This document shows positions 1 to 6,291 of a DNA stretch of 6,665 nt, piece by piece (within the stretch, counting starts at the first letter, position 1; each line of letters starts with the position of its first letter). The position numbers were made by a program, and so were the translations under genes. The DNA comes from CAZYTM01 sp964649725 (GTDB lineage Bacteria; Desulfobacterota; Desulfuromonadia; Geobacterales; Geobacteraceae). The notes under the pieces are model-generated. The model saw only the letters and a program-made list of their open reading frames with translations. It was not told where the DNA came from and made no database searches. Location: assembly GCA_964649725.1 (NCBI GenBank), contig CAZYTM010000016.1, positions 1 to 6,665 of the forward strand. The letters run 5' to 3'.

Positions 1-14
1 GCGACAGACTTTGC

Positions 15-43
15 AATATACCTAATCCATTTTTTCTTGTCAA
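15..43 (-). promoter_or_regulatory. Strong outward sigma-70 promoter
   Basis: Read on the minus strand there is a consensus -35 box TTGACA (38-43), a 17-nt spacer and a near-consensus -10 box TATATT (15-20). A run of A residues lies just upstream of the -35, as in an UP element. Transcription would start near position 7 and run out of the left edge, so the gene it serves is outside the window. It lies about 100 nt beyond the metY terminator, which fits the start of the next minus-strand unit. No coding region is seen in positions 1-144. The boxes are seen directly; activity is inferred. Confidence 0.6.
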
Positions 44-144
44 TATTTTTTTTGGGGGGAGTAAATAAACATGCCTAATATCTTTTTGCCCTGAAGGAGA
101 ATCTTTTTATAATAACGCTGGCAATCCGTCAAGGGGTAATCTAC

Positions 145-181
145 AAAAAGAGTACGGACGGCCTTCTGCACCGTCCGTACT
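145..181 (-). terminator. Intrinsic terminator of metY
   Basis: A perfect 11-bp stem (151-161 with 171-181, arm AGTACGGACGG) encloses a 9-nt loop. On the minus strand it is followed by CTTTTTG (T run at 145-149), which makes a classic Rho-independent terminator. It lies 22 nt after the metY stop codon. On the plus strand the tail is only TGTTTACC, so it works mainly for the minus strand. Confidence 0.88.
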
Positions 182-203
182 GTTTACCACTACCTCTCAG
201 CAA

Positions 204-1490
204 TCAGCGTTGTGATGCCTGCAACGCCTGATCGATATCGGCAATAATATCATCGACATCCTCTATACCGACAGAGAGCCTGATGAAATCTGCTGTTACA
301 CCGGTCGAAACCTGCTCCTCCTCGGAGAGCTGCTGATGGGTGGTGGAGGCCGGATGGATGACCAGAGACTTGGCGTCACCTATATTGGCAAGATGCGACA
401 GCAGCTTGACATTGTCGATGAACTTTGTTCCCGCTTCCTTCCCCCCCTTGATGCCGAAGCCGATAATTGCCCCTGCCCCCTTGGGGAGATATCTGCTGGC
501 TCGCCCATGGTCCTTGTGGCTTGCCAGACCGGGATAATTGACCCAACTGACCAGAGGATGCTGTTCCAGCCACCCGGCAATCTGCTTGGCATTCTCCACG
601 TGGCGTGGCATTCTTACATGCAGTGTCTCAAGCCCCTGCAGTAGCAGGAATGAATTGAAGGGGGAGAGAGGTGCGCCCATATCACGCAACAGAGTAACCC
701 GCATTTTCAAGATATAGGAGAGCTTCCCCAGAGCATCCCAGTATTTGAGCCCATGATAGGATGGGTCCGGCTCGGTGAACTCGGGGAATTTGCCGTTGTT
801 CCAGGAAAAGCTGCCGCCATCCACAACAGCACCGCCAATGCTGGTGCCATGACCACCAATGAACTTGGTCAATGAATAGACCACTATATCAGCACCATGA
901 TCCAGCGGCTTGAATAGATAGGGGGTGGTCACGGTATTATCAATCACATACGGTATCCCCGCACTATGGGCGATCTTGGCTATAGCCTCAAAATCGTCGA
1001 CGTTGTTCTTCGGATTTCCGACCGACTCGTTGTAGACCAGTCGCGTCTTGTCATCTATCGCCTTGCGCACGTTCTCGGGGTCGGAAGAGTCGACAAACCT
1101 CACCTCTATCCCAAGTTTCGGCAAGGTGTAGTGAAAGAGGTTGTATGTCCCGCCATACAAATATCTGGTGGAGACGATATTCTGCCCTGCCTGGGTTATA
1201 TTAAGTACAGCATAGGTGATAGCTGCCTGACCAGAAGCGACACAGAGAGCTCCAACGCCACCGTCAAGCTGGGCAAGCCTCTGCTCCAGTACATCTGTGG
1301 TCGGATTCATGATGCGGGTATAGATATTACCCGGCTCCTTCAGACCAAATAGATTGGCCGCATGTTCGGAACTCTTGAAAACATAAGACGATGTCTGATA
1401 AATCGGTACAGCCCTTGCCAAAGTTTCTGAGTCGGGTGATTGACCGGCATGTAAAGCCAAAGTAGCAAAATTGAATTTCTTCTCAACCAT
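204..1490 (-). CDS. metY: O-acetylhomoserine sulfhydrylase (MetY)
   Basis: This is a cytoplasmic PLP enzyme of the Cys/Met metabolism family. It makes homocysteine from O-acetyl-L-homoserine and sulfide, the direct-sulfhydrylation route to methionine. The 428 residues are the usual MetY length. MetY is favoured over MetB/MetC by the N-terminal LALHAGQ..D and the long inserts, including LKYWDALG. Visible active-site parts are IYTRI (Tyr57, Arg59, phosphate binding from the neighbouring subunit), SGQAA (86-90), VIDNT with Asp184 (contacts the PLP ring nitrogen) and SLTKFIGGHG with Lys209 as the Schiff-base lysine. The start is supported by AAGGAG (1497-1502) six nt before the ATG. It lies 105 nt after malQ, has its own promoter and inverted repeat upstream, and ends at a good terminator. 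The family call is firm; sulfide as the in vivo donor is inferred from the family. Confidence 0.95.
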   Translation of the reverse strand: MVEKKFNFATLALHAGQSPDSETLARAVPIYQTSSYVFKSSEHAANLFGLKEPGNIYTRIMNPTTDVLEQRLAQLDGGVGALCVASGQAAITYAVLNITQAGQNIVSTRYLYGGTYNLFHYTLPKLGIEVRFVDSSDPENVRKAIDDKTRLVYNESVGNPKNNVDDFEAIAKIAHSAGIPYVIDNTVTTPYLFKPLDHGADIVVYSLTKFIGGHGTSIGGAVVDGGSFSWNNGKFPEFTEPDPSYHGLKYWDALGKLSYILKMRVTLLRDMGAPLSPFNSFLLLQGLETLHVRMPRHVENAKQIAGWLEQHPLVSWVNYPGLASHKDHGRASRYLPKGAGAIIGFGIKGGKEAGTKFIDNVKLLSHLANIGDAKSLVIHPASTTHQQLSEEEQVSTGVTADFIRLSVGIEDVDDIIADIDQALQASQR

Positions 1491-1528
1491 GGTTTTCTCC
1501 TTATCTCAATCTATTTGCAGTAAATTGG

Positions 1529-1563
1529 TAAAGAATATTAAATGAAATAGTAAATATTCTTTA
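1529..1563. repeat. Perfect 11-bp inverted repeat over the metY promoter
   Basis: The arms TAAAGAATATT (1529-1539) and AATATTCTTTA (1553-1563) are exact reverse complements, separated by 13 nt. The repeat covers the promoter spacer, the -10 candidates and the likely transcription start of metY. That position suits a repressor operator for a dimeric regulator. A hairpin in the 5' leader is less likely, since the distal arm would lie upstream of the start site. There is no T run, so it is not an intrinsic terminator for malQ. The regulator is unknown. Confidence 0.6.
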
Positions 1564-1576
1564 TCTTGTTTGTCAA
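1547..1576 (-). promoter_or_regulatory. Probable metY promoter
   Basis: On the minus strand a consensus -35 TTGACA (1571-1576) is followed by TTTACT (1549-1554) after 16 nt, or TACTAT (1547-1552) after 18 nt. Each -10 candidate matches the consensus at four of six positions. This would give metY a start site near 1541 and a leader of about 50 nt, independent of malQ. The -35 is clear and the exact -10 is uncertain. Confidence 0.55.
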
Positions 1577-1595
1577 GTCAATTATGCAATGTATT

Positions 1596-3083
1596 TCACT
1601 CACATCTCCCGTAAAGTTGCGTCAGTTTGCGCAATCTACTGGCCAGATTGTCATTGAGAGGAGCTGCTTTGCAGCGCCATGACCAGTTACCGGTTGCGGT
1701 CCCAGGCAGATTGAAGCGGGCCTCATTACCAAGACCAAGAATGTCCTGCAACGGGATAATAGCGAGGTCGGCAACCGAGGCAAGGGCAACCCGGATAAGA
1801 TCCCATGGCATTTCAACTACTGACAGATGAAGATATTCGGCCAGCCGCTTCTGTTCCTTTACCTTAAGGCTGTCATACCACCCCAGCGTAGTGTCATTGT
1901 CATGAGTGCCGGTATAGACTACACAGTTACGGCGGTGATTGTGGGGCAGATAGGGATTATTCGCCCCGCCACCAAAGGCAAAGTGGAGAATCTTCATCCC
2001 TGGCAGGTCAAAACGGTCGCGCAACTCCTCCACCTCAGGGGTGATCACCCCGAGGTCTTCAGCAACTATCGGCAGCCTGCCGAGAGCAGCTAGAAATGCC
2101 TGGAATAAGGCCTCACCCGGCCCTTTCACCCAGCACCCCTTAATAGCAGTTTTTTCCTTCCTCGGCACCTCCCAATAGGCTTCGAAACCACGGAAATGGT
2201 CGATTCTTACCAGGTCGAAAAGTTCAAATGCACTCCGCATCCTGGCCACCCACCAGCCATATCCATCAGCAGCCAGGACATCCCATTTATAAAGAGGATT
2301 ACCCCACAACTGGCCTGTTTTGCTGAAATAATCGGGTGGCACTCCGGCCACGACAATCGGTTGACCGGCTTCGTCAAGACAGAATAGATGCTGGTTTGCC
2401 CAGACATCCACGGAATCATGTGCCACGAAGATCGGTATATCGCCGAAAATTGCTATACCAAGTGTATTTGCATACCTCTTGAGCTCCTGCCACTGGCGGT
2501 AAAACTGCCATTGCATATACTTCTGTATCCCGATCTGCGGCCCAAGCAATTCACCATACTGACTCAAGGCATCTGTTTGGCGGTTCATCAGGTCAGCAGG
2601 CCAGTCAAACCAGGGTTTGCCATGCGAATGCGATTTCAGGGCCATAAAAAGGGCATAATCATGCAGCCACCAGTTATTATCATCGCAGAACTGCCAGAAC
2701 TCAGTGATGCGCTGTGGGTCGGCAGTCTTGAAAAAGCTCTCTGCTGCCGATGCCAACAGTTCCATCTTCCGGTACTGTACTTTCTCGAAATCGACAAATT
2801 CTTCCTGGGAGCTAACTCCATCTGCCAAGGACTTGATATCACCATCGTCAACCAGCTGTTCCAGGTCGACAAGTAGCGGATTGCCAGCAAATGCGGAATA
2901 ACATGAATAGGGGGAGTTGCCATGGGCAACCGGGCCCAATGGCAGGACCTGCCAGACTGACTGCCCAGCCTGTTGGAGAAAATCAAGAAAACGTCGCGCC
3001 CCGGCCCCGAGCGTACCGATTCCTTCAATCCCAGGGAGTGCGGTCGGATGAACCAGAATTCCACTTCTTCGTCGTTGCTGCAT
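1596..3083 (-). CDS. malQ: 4-alpha-glucanotransferase (amylomaltase, GH77)
   Basis: This cytoplasmic disproportionating enzyme moves alpha-1,4-glucan segments between maltodextrins or glycogen and glucose, as part of glycogen and maltodextrin turnover. The 495 residues match the compact bacterial GH77 type of about 500 residues. The N-terminus RRSGILVHPTALPG, then GIGTLGAGA and LPLGPVAHGNSPYS, is typical. Catalytic residues by family motif are Asp295 in RIDHFRGFEAYWEVP (nucleophile), Glu342 in IVAEDLGVITPEV (acid/base) and Asp395 in YTGTHDNDTTLGWY (transition-state Asp). All are present and the frame is intact. The GDIPIFVAHDSVDVWA segment (214-229) is also conserved. The start is supported by AGAGGT (3091-3096) seven nt upstream. 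It lies in the same direction as metY, with no functional link to it, and downstream of the SAM riboswitch on the same strand. No terminator follows it, so transcription may run into metY. Confidence 0.95.
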   Translation of the reverse strand: MQQRRRSGILVHPTALPGIEGIGTLGAGARRFLDFLQQAGQSVWQVLPLGPVAHGNSPYSCYSAFAGNPLLVDLEQLVDDGDIKSLADGVSSQEEFVDFEKVQYRKMELLASAAESFFKTADPQRITEFWQFCDDNNWWLHDYALFMALKSHSHGKPWFDWPADLMNRQTDALSQYGELLGPQIGIQKYMQWQFYRQWQELKRYANTLGIAIFGDIPIFVAHDSVDVWANQHLFCLDEAGQPIVVAGVPPDYFSKTGQLWGNPLYKWDVLAADGYGWWVARMRSAFELFDLVRIDHFRGFEAYWEVPRKEKTAIKGCWVKGPGEALFQAFLAALGRLPIVAEDLGVITPEVEELRDRFDLPGMKILHFAFGGGANNPYLPHNHRRNCVVYTGTHDNDTTLGWYDSLKVKEQKRLAEYLHLSVVEMPWDLIRVALASVADLAIIPLQDILGLGNEARFNLPGTATGNWSWRCKAAPLNDNLASRLRKLTQLYGRCE

Positions 3084-3128
3084 TCGCGATACCTCTTCTT
3101 GTTTTAGTCATATCAATCAGCTTGTGTA

Positions 3129-3156
3129 AGTATTGCATACTCAACTCGTTCGACAA
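3129..3156 (-). promoter_or_regulatory. Possible malQ promoter (extended -10 type)
   Basis: On the minus strand TTGTCG (3151-3156) and AATACT (3129-3134) are spaced by 16 nt, and the -10 is preceded by TGC as in extended -10 promoters. It would start transcription about 40 nt before the malQ ATG. Each box matches the consensus at four of six positions, so this is a candidate only. If it is active, malQ does not depend on the upstream riboswitch transcript. Confidence 0.35.
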
Positions 3157-3179
3157 CTCTCAAAAGCAAATTCTCTATC

Positions 3180-3208
3180 TTTACGAAAATAAACATCCAT
3201 GCTATAGA
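3180..3208 (+). promoter_or_regulatory. Possible promoter of the 54-codon gene
   Basis: On the plus strand TTTACG (3180-3185) and TATAGA (3203-3208) are spaced by exactly 17 nt. The predicted start near 3215 leaves a leader of about 25 nt carrying the GAGG ribosome-binding site. It is divergent from the possible malQ promoter. Both boxes are imperfect. Confidence 0.4.
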
Positions 3209-3239
3209 TTTCTCTGACCAAATAACTAGCGAGGCTCGC

Positions 3240-3404
3240 ATGGAAACAATCAAGACTGCCCTGTTTGAATCACTAATCGAGAGCGCAGTATTAAACGAGA
3301 ATGGCGGTTATACCTTCACCCTGGAAGGGAAAAGTTATCAAATCCAGGACACCCTGGAGATATCGAAAATCGCCCAGGACCATGGTTACATCCTCATCTA
3401 CTAG
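3240..3404 (+). CDS. Small 54-residue protein of unknown function
   Basis: This is an intact ATG-to-TAG reading frame of 54 codons, and it is the only gene seen on the plus strand. GAGG (3231-3234) lies five nt before the ATG, and a possible promoter lies just upstream. The protein is acidic to neutral. It has a probable N-terminal helix (METIKTALFESLIESAVL), a short beta-like part (GGYTFTLEGKSYQI) and an end ISKIAQDHGYILIY. It has no signal peptide, membrane segment or cysteine, so it is probably cytoplasmic. I do not recognise a family. Codon use and composition look coding, and the opposite strand has no credible frame here. It converges on the SAM riboswitch unit, so any read-through past the riboswitch terminator would be antisense to the whole gene. 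Its own transcript would meet the shared hairpin at 3420-3452, which has only a weak T tail in this direction. Confidence 0.68.
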   Translation: METIKTALFESLIESAVLNENGGYTFTLEGKSYQIQDTLEISKIAQDHGYILIY

Positions 3405-3411
3405 TTGGACA

Positions 3412-3452
3412 CTAAAAGAAAAGCCCTCTCCGGGGAAACGGGAAAGGGCTTT
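3412..3452 (-). terminator. Intrinsic terminator of the SAM riboswitch
   Basis: A 12-position stem (3420-3431 with 3441-3452, outer arm AAAGCCCT) encloses a 9-nt loop. On the minus strand it is followed by TTCTTTT (3414-3420). The single internal mismatch (3428/3444) is C-A in plus-strand RNA but a G-U wobble in minus-strand RNA, so the stem is continuous only for minus-strand transcripts. It starts 20 nt after the aptamer. On the minus strand its 5' arm includes CCUUUC (3447-3442), which can pair with GAGAGG (3477-3472) in and just beyond the 3' strand of riboswitch helix P1. That pairing is a plausible antiterminator. It may also act weakly for the plus-strand 54-codon gene. Confidence 0.85.
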
Positions 3453-3472
3453 ATGCTGCTTAATATAAGCGC

Positions 3473-3575
3473 CTCTCTCATCTTCACCTTTCGGCAGGAT
3501 TTAGCACCTGACACCCAATGGGCCGGTTGCTGTGGTTTCGCAGGGCCTGTCCCTCCACCACTCTCGATAAGAAAG
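3473..3575 (-). promoter_or_regulatory. SAM-I (S-box) riboswitch aptamer
   Basis: Read on the minus strand, this 103-nt element carries the S-box core in order: CTTATCGAGAG, GGTGGAGGGACAGGCCC, GCGAAACC, GCAACCGG, GGTGCTAAATCCTGCC, a GAAA-capped hairpin, then GAAGATGAGAG. Helix P1 closes it over ten positions (3575-3566 with 3482-3473), all paired if two G-U wobbles are allowed. In the family, SAM binding stabilises P1, frees the terminator and switches expression off. Here a terminator with a competing antiterminator follows in the correct order, and a near-consensus promoter precedes it, so the unit looks functional. A small hairpin, GCTTA-TAT-TAAGC (3470-3458), lies between aptamer and terminator. 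The odd feature is the lack of any methionine or SAM gene directly downstream: the next minus-strand gene is malQ, about 330 nt past the terminator. Confidence 0.93.
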
Positions 3576-3596
3576 CCAACTATTCAGTTTTGTGAG

Positions 3597-3625
3597 AGGA
3601 TAATGGATGCATTTCCTCTTGTCAA
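3597..3625 (-). promoter_or_regulatory. Strong promoter of the SAM riboswitch transcript
   Basis: On the minus strand a consensus -35 TTGACA (3620-3625), a 17-nt spacer and a -10 TATCCT (3597-3602) are seen. Transcription would begin near 3590, about 15 nt before helix P1 of the aptamer, as is usual for S-box leaders. It lies in the short gap just after the stop codon of the phospholipase-like gene, so the riboswitch RNA has its own start and does not depend on the upstream genes. Confidence 0.75.
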
Positions 3626-3652
3626 TTAATTTACGTGGTCAATTAAATCTAT

Positions 3653-5704
3653 TCACTCCTCGATCCGGATATAATCGACCACCATCCGCTGACGATGTTC
3701 TTCGGTCGATGGGCTGCAGAGGTACCATAGCTGTTGCGACAGGTTTATAGAGACGAGATTAATCGGCTCTGTGAACTGCACTCCGGCGTTGGTCAGCATG
3801 TTGAAGATGTTGAACTCCTTCTCCTGGCCAGGTTCCAAGTAAGCGTTGAGTGAAATCCCGAAAGGCTGCTGCCCCGGAACGGTGAAGGAGAATCTGGTAC
3901 CGTTGTCGAGAGTCATGGTGATCCCCTGATAACCTCCGGGGCCAAAGGTGGAGCCGCAATTCTGATCGGGGATAGCAACGTTGATACTCATCTCGTCGAC
4001 TTTGACCCGGACCCTGGTATTCCTTGTAATGGGGAGCGGGAATTCCAGACCGAAATCATCGGCAAAGCAGTTGGTGAGATAGCTGTCGGCGCAGTATTTA
4101 TCGAGCGTTGCCAGCGGGTTCAGGAAGGCGTCACCGATAAAGGTCGAGTTGACCCGTGGCTGACTGTTGCCGGCATAACGGATGTTCTCCTTCACCAGCT
4201 TGCCATCTGCAGTGCTGTTGACAGTGCTCCCGGTCGAAGGATTCTGCCCCGGGAGGTCGATCCCGGTGAAGAGCCAGCTATGGTTCCCCTTCAGGCTGCT
4301 ATCCCACTCTTCCTGCCAACCCGGCTTGATCAGCCGGCCGGCAACGGCATCTTTCTCTGCACCCATGGTCCCTTTGAATACCAGCATGTAGACACCCGGT
4401 GTCTGGGCATCGGCCGGTGCGGCAAAGCTGACCGGCGTGCTGGCACCATAGGCCGGGATAGTCAGCGCCTGCCAGTTTATGATAAGCTTGCGGCTGCCGG
4501 TATTCTTTTCATCGTAGTAGAGACTGAAGTCGCCAGACATATCTTCTGCGGAATTGTTCCTGATAAGGTACTGAAAATTTGCAGCCGGTTCAAGATTGAT
4601 CTGACCGCGAAAGAAGTAGTCAAGCAGCGCTGCGGAATAGCCGATTGCTTTCGGGATAAGAATTGCAGCATAATCTTTAAAACATGAATCATCCAGATTG
4701 AATTTCGACTCGTTAATGTTATCTGTAGAAATTTCTGTTAAATCATACCATAAATATCCTGTTGAGGCTAAATGGTTTATTGGCTGACCATCGCTGGTTA
4801 TTCCTTTAAAATAGACTCTGTAGTCAACCTTACCATCTTCAGCAACCACGGGGTCTATTTCAACAGCTGAATTCAATGGGTTCGGGTGTTCATAATTTTT
4901 GAAAACAGTATCGCTGCTGAGAAAATTGAAATTTGTATATTCTGCCAAACCTACAGGATTCAAGCTATAGCCTGCTGATGGGGTGGTGTCCCAGAAGTTA
5001 CTAATTGGCACCAGCTCAGGGGACAGATAGTTGTTTGTTATAGAGATGACTGCCGGCACTTTCGTAGTTGGCAGTTTGTCAGAGTTGAACCTGCACCAGG
5101 TCTCATAAGTCCATCTACCTATCTGCCGGAACGTTTTATCTTCTTGTGCAAACCAGGGGAAAATATGGATGTCATTTCTTACATGTTCCGGGACAGCAGC
5201 GTCAGAAAGCAGATGCATCTGTTGCCCCATGGTCTGGAAAGTATCTGCCAGATTTTGTTCTCGCACAGTTTTCTCTGCTGCTGTCAATGCCCGATAATAA
5301 TATTCCCTGGCATTGGACCATGACCACTTATCATTCGGATTATTACACTTATTTTGTGCCCACAAAATTGAAGAGCAACCTATCCAGGAACTTTTCAAGC
5401 CGGCTTCATCCCATGTTCTGTTTGGATCGTGAAAATGGTTGAAAGTTCGGTCTTGGGGCTCGTCTTCTTTTGTGCTACCGACCTCAAACCATTTATATAT
5501 TTCTATTCCAATTAATAAATTATCGATTCCTTGTTCAAAACCCAAAATATTTAACGCTTCAAGAAATTTATTAGATAAAATTACTGCTTTAGAATTTATT
5601 ATAGGATGTACATAGTCATTGTCATATGCGAAAACATCAATAGATATAAAATGTAATACTAATATAATATACGAAAGTATTTTTATCTTTTTTATCAAAT
5701 ACAT
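3653..5704 (-). CDS. Exported protein with zinc phospholipase C / P1 nuclease-like domain
   Basis: This 683-residue protein begins with a signal peptide (Lys-rich start, hydrophobic 9-23, likely cleavage after VFA at 26), so it is secreted or periplasmic. Residues 164-177 read H-L-L-S-D-A-A-V-P-E-H-V-R-N and fit the zinc-dependent phospholipase C motif spacing H-x3-D-x3-P-x-H-x2-N. Other candidate metal ligands are His90 and His92-Asp93 in FNHFHDP, and His180. GYSAALLDYFFRG (355-367) appears to close this mainly helical domain. The rest (about 370-683) is beta-rich, with no family I can name. Whether it is a lipase, nuclease or inactive relative cannot be told from sequence. GGAGG (5710-5714) lies five nt before the ATG and overlaps the stop of the lipoprotein gene, so translation is probably coupled. 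Composition changes sharply: the first half is A+T-rich (about 25% G+C near the start) and the last third is about 55-58% G+C. Confidence 0.8.
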   Translation of the reverse strand: MYLIKKIKILSYIILVLHFISIDVFAYDNDYVHPIINSKAVILSNKFLEALNILGFEQGIDNLLIGIEIYKWFEVGSTKEDEPQDRTFNHFHDPNRTWDEAGLKSSWIGCSSILWAQNKCNNPNDKWSWSNAREYYYRALTAAEKTVREQNLADTFQTMGQQMHLLSDAAVPEHVRNDIHIFPWFAQEDKTFRQIGRWTYETWCRFNSDKLPTTKVPAVISITNNYLSPELVPISNFWDTTPSAGYSLNPVGLAEYTNFNFLSSDTVFKNYEHPNPLNSAVEIDPVVAEDGKVDYRVYFKGITSDGQPINHLASTGYLWYDLTEISTDNINESKFNLDDSCFKDYAAILIPKAIGYSAALLDYFFRGQINLEPAANFQYLIRNNSAEDMSGDFSLYYDEKNTGSRKLIINWQALTIPAYGASTPVSFAAPADAQTPGVYMLVFKGTMGAEKDAVAGRLIKPGWQEEWDSSLKGNHSWLFTGIDLPGQNPSTGSTVNSTADGKLVKENIRYAGNSQPRVNSTFIGDAFLNPLATLDKYCADSYLTNCFADDFGLEFPLPITRNTRVRVKVDEMSINVAIPDQNCGSTFGPGGYQGITMTLDNGTRFSFTVPGQQPFGISLNAYLEPGQEKEFNIFNMLTNAGVQFTEPINLVSINLSQQLWYLCSPSTEEHRQRMVVDYIRIEE

Positions 5705-5713
5705 ATATTCCTC

Positions 5714-6271
5714 CTATTTAACTGGAATAGGTTCTAGCTTTAAATAAGTACGTTCTATATTTATAGCATTGATTAATTTTATATATTTAAACTCAGGTAT
5801 TGATGCAGGTCCGCACCTTTGATTTTCCAACCTATCTTCTCTACTTATTAATTTTGGCAATTCGATTATTACGTACTTTTCAGCCTTTAGAATGCCATTT
5901 CGCAATGATTCCGGTTTAACTCCTTTATGCTTCGGATAACATCCATAGCCTGGCTTGAAAATAGTGAACCAGACATTTCTATCGAAACTCTGTAAAGGAC
6001 GGAAGGTATAAGACATAAATGATGGAATCCTGAATTCTCCATTTTTGTCTGTCACCGTCTCTTTTGCATCAAGATAGTGATATACAGAGCCAGCAAGACC
6101 ATACTCCTCGGTATTATAAACCGCCAGTACTGCAGCCCCCTCCAACGGTTCCTTAGTTTCGCCATCTACAACCTTTCCATAATATGCATCATATCTATGG
6201 ACAAGTGCGCAGCCTGTGGTTGATAATATAAGTATAAATATACAAATTAATCCTATTGCCAATCTTTTCAT
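5714..6271 (-). CDS. Small lipoprotein with a carboxypeptidase-regulatory-like beta domain
   Basis: The 185-residue protein has a lipoprotein signal: MKR, a hydrophobic stretch (5-17) and TTGC with Cys21 as the lipidation site. The residue after the Cys is Ala, so outer-membrane sorting is likely. Residues 32-85 (GKVVDGETKEPLEGAAVLAVY, then TVTDKNGEFRIPSF) have the pattern of carboxypeptidase-regulatory / transthyretin-like beta sandwiches, which often act as binding or scaffold modules on the cell surface. The C-terminal 60 residues are unassigned. GAGGG (6278-6282) lies six nt before the ATG. It starts 20 nt after the upstream gene and ends nine nt before the phospholipase-like gene, so the three form an operon. 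The sequence is A+T-rich compared with metY and malQ. The lipoprotein call is firm; the domain call is by pattern. Confidence 0.8.
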   Translation of the reverse strand: MKRLAIGLICIFILILSTTGCALVHRYDAYYGKVVDGETKEPLEGAAVLAVYNTEEYGLAGSVYHYLDAKETVTDKNGEFRIPSFMSYTFRPLQSFDRNVWFTIFKPGYGCYPKHKGVKPESLRNGILKAEKYVIIELPKLISREDRLENQRCGPASIPEFKYIKLINAINIERTYLKLEPIPVK

Positions 6272-6291
6272 AATTATCCCTCATTTATTGA

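Noticed and set aside
104..132. Second minus-strand promoter candidate TTGACG with TAAAAA (17-nt spacer) or TATAAA (15-nt spacer)
   Set aside because: The -10 boxes are poor or badly spaced, and the promoter at 15-43 is much better.
966..1352. Plus-strand open frame of 128 codons inside metY
   Set aside because: It lies wholly antisense to a well-recognised enzyme gene, with no ribosome-binding site or family resemblance; it is a shadow of metY codons.
2388..2876. Plus-strand open frame of 162 codons inside malQ
   Set aside because: Antisense to intact malQ with all catalytic motifs; no independent start signal and no recognisable domain.
2891..3217. Plus-strand open frame of 108 codons across the malQ start
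   Set aside because: Two thirds of it is antisense to malQ codons and the rest covers the promoter region; no ribosome-binding site.
3286..3383. Minus-strand frame of about 30 codons opposite the 54-codon gene, as a possible riboswitch-controlled leader peptide
   Set aside because: No ribosome-binding site before its ATG and no protein-like pattern; the plus-strand frame is longer and better supported.
3405..3629. Plus-strand open frame of 74 codons
   Set aside because: It is the antisense of the riboswitch terminator, aptamer and promoter, which explain the sequence fully.
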